Source: Amylostereum areolatum (taxonomy: Eukaryota > Basidiomycota > Agaricomycetes > Russulales > Stereaceae). From it: a stretch of 64,000 bases of DNA. The notes beneath the pieces are model-generated. The model ran no database searches. It saw only the letters and a program-made list of their open reading frames with translations, and was not told the DNA's origin. The translations under genes were made by a program, and so were the position numbers. Positions 11,773-21,450 of the stretch are shown here, piece after piece. The stretch is from NCBI GenBank assembly GCA_012932865.1, contig SAXG01000024.1, positions 62,001-126,000 of the forward strand, read 5' to 3'. The number at the start of each line of letters is the position of its first letter. Position 1 is the first letter of the stretch.

Positions 11773-11780
11773 GCGTCTCG

Positions 11781-12160
11781 GAGGTGTTGCCGACGCGCCG
11801 GGCGTCGTGGCGAGAGCGCTTCCGAATGACATCGCTCTCGGATGGGCGGAACCATGGTGAAGCTAGAGGCAGACGGACGCAAGGCGTGGTTAGCTGGCTG
11901 TGCGATAAGAACAGCAAATGCGGGGGGTAGCAGGATAGGGTGCGAGTCACGCACCTAAGCCTGCCCACTCCAGCTCGCTCCTACTCTCCCTCCTTGCATC
12001 CCTCGGCGACCTGTGTTTGGGACTTGTTCTTCCAGGAGTCCCGATGTTGATAAGTGTTGATGCGGGCGTGTCGGCTCCTCGGTCGAGGCAGAGCGAGAGG
12101 CGGACGGAGCTTGCCGTCACAGTGACGAGCGTCACGCTGCCCGCGAGCATATAAGCCGGC
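11781..12160 (-). pseudogene. 5' part of the gene interrupted by the hAT element
   Basis: On the minus strand a frame containing SELEWAGL can be spliced across an intron with donor GTGCGT (near 11953), a GCTAAC branch site and a CTCTAG acceptor (near 11860) to a frame containing SDVIRKRSRHDARRVGNTSE. That frame reaches the target-site duplication at 11773-11780. No family was recognised. A TATA-like ATATAAG (12149-12155) lies on the plus strand near its 5' end. It is treated as the other half of the frame at 9268-10468. Confidence 0.3.
12149..12155 (+). promoter_or_regulatory. TATA-like box followed by a pyrimidine-rich stretch
   Basis: ATATAAG is followed by a long CT-rich tract from about 12180, which is common in basidiomycete core promoters. 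No convincing coding sequence follows on the plus strand, so the promoter call is tentative. Confidence 0.3.
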
Positions 12161-12235
12161 ATTCCCCGAGCTCTCGCGCACTCAGCTCCTTCCCTTTTCT
12201 TCTCTTCCCTCCCTCCCTCCTTCCTCCTCTCTCCT

Positions 12236-12303
12236 TCCTCCTCCTCGTCCTTTCACCTCCTCGTCCTTTCACCTCCTTGTCCTTTCACCTCCTTGTCCTT
12301 TCT
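12236..12303 (+). repeat. Tandem 16 bp repeat, about four copies
   Basis: The unit CTCCTYGTCCTTTCAC repeats about four times with single-base changes inside the pyrimidine-rich tract. It lies about 90 bp downstream of the TATA-like motif. Confidence 0.8.
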
Positions 12304-13600
12304 CCCTTCGTCAACGACGTCCCCGCCTTACGCGTCGCCACCACAGTACTGTCACGTGTCTCGTGTTACATTGCCTGCTTGCTCGTTCGGCTGCCGCGCG
12401 CGTGCATCTTCAAGTTTGCCGTCTTCGCTTCACTTGCGTGTACCTGGGTGTTCTCTGGAGTGGATTTGGATTCAGCTCAATCGGGTGCGTGTTCTTCCGG
12501 CCTGTTCCTGTCTCTGGCTGATCCTTACGACCGTCAAGCTCTGGATCGGGCTTACGATATCGGGTGGTGAGGTGTGCACCATAGATCTCGGAAAACTTTT
12601 CTTGCTGACATCATCTTGTCTCTGTCTGTCGGGTTGTAGCTATGGCAGTCCTTTGTGCTTATGTAATAAAGATATCGACTTTGCTTTTTCTTCACGCATT
12701 TTTAAGTTGTATTGTGTAAGTCTGATAACTGGAAAATAAAGGTTTGTTGAGGGCTGGTTATAAGATGCAATTACTTTTAATTGATGAGCCTGTTTGCCTG
12801 CCCTGTTTTAGGGGTGTTTGGGATGGTAATTAGAGGTAATTGAGGTAGTAACAAGTAATTAGGCTCAAGTAAAAAAAATAACTCAGGCTGACCTAGGTAA
12901 TTTGCTGTAATTACCAACTTCCAGTAACTGACGGTAATTGATGGTAACTGAGCACAATTACGGTCAATTACCTTCAATAACTAGGGGGTAGGATCCCTGA
13001 TGAGACCGATATAATCAAACTAAAGTTTCGTGACGGCGCTCTGGCTGGCCGCATGGACCGAGGATTATGGCGATGGAATCGTAACTGGACGACCAATTTC
13101 CGGTGGGCGTACGAGCTTCGATGACTATTCTGCTCCCCTCGCACTCAGCGCTGTAGCCGCGCAATAGCTATAGGACGATAGTGCAAAGTTCAGACTTTCC
13201 GTTTCCGTTCCGCGTTGAATGGATACTCCCGGTAAAGCACAATGCTCGCCTGAAAGATGGGCGCATCGCGAAGAAGCTCTCATATGTCATCCCTCGTGTA
13301 CGAAACTACGGAATATCTTTCCGTCTTGTTATCGTGTCCACAGGTATATATACCACAAAGTTTACGGCTCACTTCTCCAGACATCGTACTCTCCTACGAT
13401 CAGCGTCCCCTCCTATCTGCACTTATGTCTCTATACTTTCCATCAGTGAACGTGAAGAACCCAGTCATCCAGGGCACAGTGGCAGCTGGTGGTCAAGGGT
13501 ACGTCCTTGTTGCCAGAGTCCACATCGCTATCCTACTTGACCCACCGACTTGTAGGGATATCACCGCTCCTTCCCAACTCACAGTAGGCGCAACAGGTGC
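12304..13600. other. No supported gene; AT-rich block at 12.75-12.98 kb
   Basis: 12.75-12.98 kb is AT-rich with repeated GGTAATT/AATTACC motifs. It begins near 12809 with GGGGTGTTTGGGATGG, which looks like a PIF/Harbinger-type end, but I found no matching inverted end. Frames at 12277-12739 and 13181-13661 have no recognisable domain. Confidence 0.35.
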
Positions 13601-13664
13601 GCATGCTCCGTCAAGGTTCGTGGTATCTTCTTGTCGACATAAGCGGCTCCGAGTCACATAGCAG

Positions 13665-16327
13665 TTGTCCATAGTACGATCAAGGACACTGGCAACTCAG
13701 GCTCCCTCGCCGGTTCTCTCGGAAGCTCCGAGTGAGTGGTACATCGTCGTGCATATACGTTCAAAGCTCTCATATTTCTCTCTCTCAATTCCTCACAGCT
13801 CTGCTTCACGCCTCTATGCCTTGATCATCGGCATCGACGATTATTCTAAAGGGACGATCCGCAACCTTCGTGGGGCCAAAGCCGATGCAAACGCCATGCA
13901 AGCATACCTTTACTCGCTATCTCCATGTCCCGGATAACCAAATTATCAACTTGCGCGACGCGGAAGCCAGTCGGAAGACCATCTTATATGCGTTCGACTT
14001 CATGACGGCTGACATCGAGACACCCAACGACGAGACTCACAGTCTCGCCGGTGTAGGATCTCCCAGTCTCGCCCATGTCGGGTCTCCCAACTTAACTGCG
14101 TTTACGTCCAAGGTTCGACCCCAAAAAGGAGATCCCATTTGATTTACTATGCTGGACACGGAGCCACTGCGGCCCGCCCCGGAAAAGTGGGAGGCTGGCG
14201 GCATGAAGATACAGCTAATCGTTCCGCACGATTGTACCAACGAGGTTATCGAGTCCGACCAGGTACTTTTGAAGGCTGTCGTCGATGGGCAGGAAACCGA
14301 ACGAGGGTCTGCGTCGGTCGGGAGCGTTGACGCGATACCCGACCGAGTACTCAACATTCTTCTACAACGACTTGCGGACAAAAAGGGCGAACATTGAAGT
14401 CCTTCTGCCAATATCCCAAATTTACATAGCATAATCATCGGGTAGACTGTGGTGTTCGACTGCTTGTCATTCTGAAATCTGGTACCCGCGCAAGCGTCGA
14501 GCAGGATCCCCATACCTTGAACAAAAAAGAGTGAAAAAGAAAAAGAGAAAAAATCAGAGAAAAAAAAAAAAAAAAAAAAAGCAAAAAAGAGAAAAAAAGT
14601 AGCAAAAAAAAAAGGCGAAAATAAAAAGACCACCCAAAAAAACCAAAGGAAAACCGAAGAAGGATAAAAACAAAAGAGAAAAAAAGAGAACGGGAAAAAA
14701 AAACACTAAAGAAAGGGAATAAAAGGAAAGGAGGGCCTCACCATCAAAGTCGGACTTCCAAGAATATCGACGAAAATATAGGCAAGCTGGGCACCAAACC
14801 ACAGCCTGATTTCACATACGCCGGCCTCAACTCCCACGTCCTTCTAGCAGCATGCACTGCGATGGAAACAGCAAGGGAATTCAATGGTCGCGCGGCCTTT
14901 TCACAAAGGAACTCATCGGCGTACTGGAGCAGACGACGGACATCACTTACGATGACCTTATCAAGCGCAATAGGAACCCTGCCGACGTACGTTCGATTCC
15001 GATATCTCCCCCCACAGAGCGTCCTGACCTTTCAACAGATCTCAAAACCCTCAGTGCGAAGGCAAAATAGTGTCGTAAACTGTTTCTTGGGGCACGCTAC
15101 AAACCAGCGTTCATCCATGCACAGCGTTCGTAAGGAAGGTGTCAAGTATATTATGGATGCGGGCGATGTGCATGGGATCACCAACGGCAGCCAATTTGCC
15201 ATATACGTATACGCGGGCTCTCAGGATTCCCCGACTCGCCAGTTTCTAGGAACTCTGATGGCCGTCGAATCCAACATCGAGATGTCCAAACTTATCTGAC
15301 ACCTCTTCCCGATGGTCCTAAAGAGCTCGACATCAGACCCGGGTCTTCTGCATTCGCTCTCGAAAGCCTCGCAGGAGAAAAGAGAGCCCCTTTCCACGTT
15401 TAACATCCACGCGCCTGGCAAGTCGATTCTTCCAGACACTCCTCGATACCATCTGCGGGTACACGAAGGACCCTCAGCTCAAAAAATATTCGACGCGTCT
15501 AGTAGATACTAAGGAGGCAGACGTCGAAGTTGTTGTCAAGGACGGAAAGGTCACGTTTCCTCGTATCGGGAAGCACCATCTGCGAGGTGCTCGGCTTCAC
15601 TGGCATGCGAATGGAGCATACCATCGAGTCAAACGGCGCTGGCACGAACGCATCTCGGGCATATCATGCAAGGCTCGGCCAAATATTTCTGGCACCTTAA
15701 CCGTAAACCGACGAAGGGCAGGGGCACTCTCAGCGACCGAGTCACAATGGATTTCATGTGGTGAAGGATATGGGTGATGTCACCAGGACACCACAATCAT
15801 CCTATTCTGGTCCCACTGACAGGCAAAAACCTTATCGAAGAGAGCATTTACCCGGGTCGGCGTCCAGGCAAAGTCGACGTCCAGGGCAGAGTCGACGTCC
15901 AGGCCGATGATTGGCGACACGCTGTATGCGATCAAACTCAGTAGCAAAGCGACGTTCCCTCTCTACGCGTATTTATTCTACTTCGATTCAAGGGATTTGA
16001 GCATCGGTAAATATTTCTACAACTTCCCTGTGGATTCATAGCGCAAAATCGTTACTTGCTCAGTTGTACAAGCCATCCGTTGGCGGAGGTCATGCCGCCG
16101 CGTCAATAGGCCCTGCAGGATCGCTGTGTCTTGGGTATGGTGCCGGTGGCATTCCACCGTTTAAATATTTCTCTGGGAAGACGACAAACTTCTCCGCGAC
16201 TCGGCTTCCTGAAGTTATTCTTATCACGAATGATGTTGACCTCGCTCCTCAATCGCTCAAGAATCTCCTTTTGAGAACATCGAGACTCGCAAAATGGGCC
16301 CCGCATTGGACGTCAGTGGACCTGTAG
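13665..16327 (+). pseudogene. Caspase-family (peptidase C14, metacaspase-like) pseudogene
   Basis: Fragments in changing frames follow the order of a basidiomycete caspase-domain protein. LYALIIGIDDYSKGTIRNLRGAK (13.81-13.88 kb) is the N-terminal strand. VPDNQIINLRDAEASRKTIL follows in another frame. YYAGHG with the catalytic His is near 14145. A VFDC stretch near 14452 is where DCCHS-like catalytic Cys residues would lie. SHVLLAAC..AMETAREFNGR is at about 14.84-14.90 kb, and a GGIPPFKYF C-terminal segment is near 16145. One-base shifts occur near 13910, 14138, 14175 and 14462 and a two-base shift near 14900. A ~220 bp A-rich tract sits inside. A functional protein is very unlikely. Relatives probably act in programmed cell death or nonself responses. 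Confidence 0.75.
14519..14745. repeat. A-rich low-complexity tract inside the caspase pseudogene
   Basis: About 220 bases of almost pure A with interspersed G and a few other bases, including a run of about 20 A near 14560. It interrupts the caspase-like frame between the catalytic region and the C-terminal part. Complementary-strand ORFs rich in Phe are artefacts of it. Confidence 0.85.
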
Positions 16328-16926
16328 CTTTTGTGGGATACGAAGACGATAGTAGTGGTACAGCACCCTCGGGGTGGAGACGTGCTGACCCTGTGATATC
16401 ATCACGTCATCCACGGCGACAGGTGAGTAATATTGAATATTGAATATTGACAGCCTGAATAAACTACTTCCTGACACTCATGAATACTGTACACCAGCGA
16501 CTCTCAGCAATGACACCTTGCCACGAGACTGCGACTCAAGAGTCGTGCCGGTGTTGTCATCTGCTGATATGTGGGGGGCGGATCGCGTGTACTATGGATA
16601 CTAGATAGGTGTCGAATTGGCTTTCTTATGCGTATCACCTCATTCGGACTTTATATATTCCAGCGAGTCTCCTTAACTGAAGATAGGGCCCGTGGCACGC
16701 TGGCCAGGTGATTTCGAGGTTTGTTTTCCGCCCTTTTGTATATTTAGTATGTTTTCTTCTTCTTCACTACGTTGAAGCTCAGCTGGTACTTAGTCTTGTA
16801 AGCGGTAAAGGCATTGGTGGCCCACCAGAGGAGAACCCACTGATGAATGACGATACAAGGAATACGAATATGCTCGGGGCGGTTATATGTATATGACAGT
16901 TCTAAAAATCAGTCCGAACGAGTAGA
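16328..16926. other. Gene-free stretch
   Basis: Contains an ATTGAATATTGAATATTG short repeat (about 16431-16450) but no frame with a recognisable domain. Confidence 0.4.
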
Positions 16927-17883
16927 CTATATACGAGCATACGAAAAGAAGATTTGAAATCGATATGTAGAAAAACTGGTGTGGGCGGGGTGTCGGCTGG
17001 TGCCGTTAACACCGTACGAGCCAGTAAACTTGAACTCCCCGCTCTCGGCGTTGTACCGCACGTTGACGTCACTAGTGATGTGACAGATCATTGTACCTGT
17101 ACCAAACAGTAACGACGATGAGAACAATCCAAAGAGGGGGACGGGACACGCACCGCGCACTCGCTCGAATTACCCACGTTCTCTCAACTCGTCGCGCGCG
17201 AACTTCTTTCATCTTGAACGTCGGAGGCCCCTCCAAACCCAGGAGCGCGCCGAAGACCTCCGGTTCTGGCAGAAGCCGGTCGTAGACCCATTTACGGCCG
17301 CCCGTCTTGCAGCTCGCGCGCCACTGTTGTAGGAATGATCAGCACAGAACAGACGCCGCGCCACGATCCACACCTTCATTTGGTCTTGATACCACTGACA
17401 GCCGCCTTGCGGATCTCTCCACGGCTGCTTCGAGCTGCGCAGGCGTCTTCACCGGCGACGCGCTCCCACTGCCCCTCCCGCACCCGCACCCGCCGCGAGC
17501 GCATTCTCCCAGCTCCCGGGCGTACGTAGCGATGGTGATCAACGCGTTACCGATCGCCTGAAGAATTCTCTTGCGTCGGCGTAGATTGCTCGTGTTGGAG
17601 AGCACGGTTTGCGATGAGAGCCTGCGCGGCGGCGTTGGACGCGCGCCGCTGCAATAGCCTTGCTCGTGCGTGCCTTTTTGGAGGGCGCGGTCGACGCGTC
17701 GGATTTGCGCCTTCCGGGTGGGTTTCTTGAGACGGGTTCGGGGAGAGCGAGCAAGAGCGGAGCGGTCGTATTGAGAGCGGGGGCCGTGGTGGTGGTAAGA
17801 AGGAAGGAGGAGTCGGTTCGGTGACTTGGTCGTCGTGCACGTAAGTAACGAGGCGAGGTCCAGACTCCGGATGATTTATGCAT
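16927..17883 (-). pseudogene. Remnant of an unidentified minus-strand gene
   Basis: Minus-strand pieces look exon-like. One at 17.60-17.34 kb contains RRRKRILQAIGNALITIATYA. A second at about 17.31-17.17 kb contains GRKWVYDRLLPEPEVFG. A third at about 17.09-17.00 kb contains DVNVRYNAESGEFKFTGSYG. Intron-like signals separate them, but the last junction does not keep frame, so the gene seems broken or mis-joined by me. The third piece is similar, at roughly 75% of bases over ~54 bp, to 4.62-4.68 kb. The family is not recognised. Confidence 0.35.
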
Positions 17884-18430
17884 GTGACGTCACGCGTTTT
17901 GTCACGTCACCCGTGGGCGCTTGGGACACACGGGCGCTCCTGAGTCTAAGTGAAACTTCAAATCAACCGCGTGGACACACTCAATTAATTCATTCATCTC
18001 CATCTTTCCTATAAGTAAGCCTTAAAGACGAAGTTGCATAATCAACGCAAGCTTTCGATATCAAATTCGAAGTTTGTTAGGGACAGTCACCGATCAGCAA
18101 CGTACCGTCATCCAACTACTATGATCTCAAGCACGCGAATGGCGATGTGTCCACATCCTCCGAGGAGGTTTCGCCACCTCTAGGGAGTGCCCTGTTCACT
18201 CCGATCTCGTGGAGTACGTAATGACACTGGCTTGCAGCGCTGCATGTTGACGTCCACCTCTGTAGAGGAGGGTCGCCAAACTCCGCCCGGACCCGTCACA
18301 GCAATGTCGAATGGTCCGCATCAATAAGTACGTCCACTTGGAATCTCCCCCCACCCTTCCCCCGTCATCTTCGCCTTAAAGCCGTCTAACGGACACTCCA
18401 CGCACTCGTAAAGCTACATCCGCGAGAACT
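17884..18430. other. No supported gene
   Basis: No coding frame is recognised. The 18.19-18.33 kb part shares short words with 20.09-20.22 kb and is probably the upstream part of the duplicated unit described next. Confidence 0.35.
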
Positions 18431-18441
18431 TCAACGACCGG

Positions 18442-19501
18442 ATGTGCAACGGATCATGTCCACCGCATGGACACCATGGCCCCAGCACGACCAGATCGAC
18501 GTATCCGACTACGACTTCGCGTCGCTCGTACCCGAACCCAACGCCATGTGGCAGTTTTACGTCGAGGACAACGCCACTCCACCCCCGTCAACAAGCGGTT
18601 CGCGTTCATATATGCATCGGGAGTCGGGGCGAACCGCGCCATGTTCTTCCGACTCGCACAGATTCCCGGAGTCCCCAGCTGTGCTCAAGTGCGTCATACT
18701 CCCACACTCGTTCCTTTCAACCCATGACCCCTAACGTGACCCCCGCAGATCATTCGCGACGCCATCGCTACCGCCCCTACCCCATCACGCCCATCCCTCC
18801 CCAAATCATGCTCTTCTCCCCTGAATATGCCCCCTACGTCCCGCCATCCGCCCTTCCTCGACGCCCTCCCCCGCCCCCCCAATGGACGCTCGAAACCCCC
18901 GAATACCAAGCCGCGCGCGACGCCATCAGCGGCATGCCCGACGAGTTCCGCGGGCGAAGTACCTCGACCACCTTGTGCAGCAGTGCAAGGACGCCGGCAA
19001 GCTCGCGTACACGGAAGAAACGCGCGGGCGCGCTCGACGCGTTCGCCGCGCCGTCGATCATGCCATGGGCGCGTTGAAGGAAGCGGAAATCCGCACACAG
19101 GCGGGCGCGAGGCCGCGCTGGCGGTGTGCTGGGCGGACCGAGCGGCGGCGTTTGTTGATGGAGGGGCCGGGCTGGACGCGAAGGAGGCGCTCGACCACGC
19201 GCGCATAAGGCGGAGGTGGCGGATCGACCTATGTCAAGGCGTGCGTCTACTCTTTCGTCACGGCTCGAGGACATCCCTTCTCACCTGTTTTCTCTCTACA
19301 GGTACCCATCGGCAGGCGCGCGCACATGAGTTCTGGGGCGACGTGGAGAAGGCGCGAGAGGTGACGAGGCGCGCGATGCGAAACCGAAACCGGGGCTTCA
19401 GGGCGAGAGACTTTGAGGGAGCAGCTGAGCAGGCTGGAGGCACGCATGAGGGATATGTGCGTTGGTTCTCTCGCCCCTTTTGCTGTGGTTTTGCGTGCTG
19501 A
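18442..19501 (+). pseudogene. Copy 1 of a duplicated, decayed gene (putative TPR protein)
   Basis: Fragments in shifting frames include DYDFASLVPEPNAMW, VNKRFAFIYASGVGANRAMF, an intron with donor GTGCGT and acceptor CGCAG near 18.69-18.75 kb, then PYVPPSALPRRPPPPPQWTLE. These are followed by helical segments LDHLVQQCKDAGKLAY and CWADRAAAFVDGGAGLDAKE, whose pattern resembles tetratricopeptide repeats. At least two frameshifts (near 18590 and 18955) break the frame. A second diverged copy lies at 20.2-21.4 kb. The TPR assignment is a by-eye inference. Confidence 0.45.
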
Positions 19502-20029
19502 TGCGTTTTATTCTTAGGTTCATTTCGCCGGACCGTGGTATGATGTGATTGACACCCTCCGCTGTGTACATGAGCATCGTAGACTCGGTCTCAATCGAAC
19601 GCTCGCCGCTTTCGTTGCGGGTGCTTTCAGGGTGCTTTTATGCAGTGGACCTACCTGCGGTCGGGATATCTAAAGCAGGGATCGAAATCTCCAGCGAAAG
19701 TTTCTGAACCCATCGTACTGAACGTCCCTGATCCGTCGCAGGTCTGGCAGTGGTGAGCAGTCGGGACGCGACGGCCATGTGCTGTGAATCTGTTTTTTTG
19801 TGCGTTTTTGAGGCTCGTGCCTCCGTGACTAAATCGAGTCAAGATCACACGAATTTCCCTGGGGTGAGGAGACGATGGCTGCATATATCCCCTTTCCCTC
19901 CTATTGCAACCAAGTTCCCACCTAGTTAATCCTCGCCCTCACAACAACTGATTTAAGTTTTGAAGCTAACGAAGCTGGCGTAGCCCTACTCAGGGGCCTT
20001 ATCATTGCTGTAGCAACATGAACACACAG
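19502..20029. other. No supported gene
   Basis: Spacer between the two copies of the duplicated unit. No domain or repeat structure is recognised. Confidence 0.4.
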
Positions 20030-20033
20030 CGAA

Positions 20034-21450
20034 ATGGCCCGGGCACCCACCTCACAGGGCCTCCTGCATCAGGGACTCCTCAATCCCATCGTCGATCTGT
20101 TGTACGTAATGTCTTGGCCCATCCCCAGGCTAGACAGTACTGATAAGTACTGCGCCGCAGCTCAAGAGGTGATCCGCCAAAGGTTGGCCCGGACCCCTCA
20201 CAGGCAGACGGCGATGGACCAGATGATAAGGTGCTACCCACCGCCTCTACTCCACCTCATGACGAAATGGCACTCGAAATTCGCAAAGGTAAATATCGAA
20301 GAACCCCGACGAGCCAGACGTGCAAACACCGTCTGTCCGCCGCGATGGAGGACATGGTCCGGCAGGAGCAGATCGACGTTCCGACTACGACTTCGCGTCG
20401 TCTCGTGCCCGAGCCCGAACACCTTGGCATTCTCTACCGTACGGTACAAGGGTCGTCCACCGTCCGGCGGCAACCCACGGTTCGATTTCTATTGCTGCGG
20501 GAGCAGGGGTTGAACTGCGCCACGCCATGCCCGGCCCCGCCACGATACTCAAGTACGCCTTCCCGTCTCTGTCAACATGCGTATATGTATTCACCTGACC
20601 TCAGAAATTTGGTGGGGTTTTGGTTGTTTCCGCGACGCCATTGCGAAACCGTCCGTTCCCCGTCCTCCTCTCTCCCACCCGAAATATGTCTCTTTCCCCC
20701 GAATTCGGTCCTTAAGCTCACCATCCTTCAACCTTCCTCGACGCCGCTCCCTCCGCTCCCCCGCCCCGCTCCATGGGCACTCGACCACCCCGAAGCCCAG
20801 ACCCGCGCAACGCCATCGTCGACATGCACGTCGAGTTCCGCGGCGTTGAATACAATGGATCTCGTGCACACCGTGCAAGACGCGGAAAGCCTCGCATATG
20901 AGAGGAAGAATCGCGCCGGGGCGCTCGACGCGTTCGTCGCCGCCGTTGGACATCCACGGGCGCTGAGTAACTCCGCGAGTCGCTGGCGCGAGTGGCAAAT
21001 TTTGAGGCGAATGCTGTGCGGGTTCTGGCGAACCGATGCGGCGGCCGCTAATTGATGGCGGGTCCGAGAATGGACGCGAAGGAAGCGCTGGAGAACGCGC
21101 AGTAGGCGGAGGTGGCGTAATCCGACCTACGTCAAGCGTACGTAGATGCTCTTTCTTTCTGCTGCGGCGAAGGGCGTAGTGTCTGATCCGTTCTCTCTCT
21201 ACAGCGACCATCAGTCAGATGCGGGCGCACGCTACGGGGGGTGACGTAGGGAAGGCGCGTGAAGGTGATTAAACTCCTCGCGATGCAGAAACCGGGGATG
21301 GAGGGCGAGAAAGAGCTTTGAGAGCAGTTCGCGCAGTTGGAGGGGCCTGTGAGACTGCGTTCTATTTTTGTTCTTTTCGGTCTGTTACATGCTCATTGTG
21401 CCATTGTTCCTAGTTGGATTCGCCCGCCTCATCGTCTCACAATTGTACTT
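20034..21450 (+). pseudogene. Copy 2 of the duplicated, decayed gene (putative TPR protein)
   Basis: This copy parallels copy 1 in order. It has an EQIDVPTTTSRRLVPEPE segment (compare DQIDVSDYDF..LVPEP), a Pro-rich segment near 20.75 kb, DLVHTVQDAESLAYERKNRAGALDAF (compare DAGKLAY..RAGALDAFA), and then the same downstream intron and exon pattern near 21.14-21.35 kb. It is more degraded than copy 1 and has stops in all frames. Spacing between corresponding points is about 1.9 kb, so this is a tandem duplication that predates the decay. Confidence 0.45.

Noticed and set aside
12809..12990. Small PIF/Harbinger MITE starting GGGGTGTTTGG
   Set aside because: No inverted partner of the presumed end was found nearby.
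14037..14802. Phe-rich minus-strand ORFs of 198 and 82 codons
   Set aside because: They are the complement of the A-rich tract and of the caspase relic.
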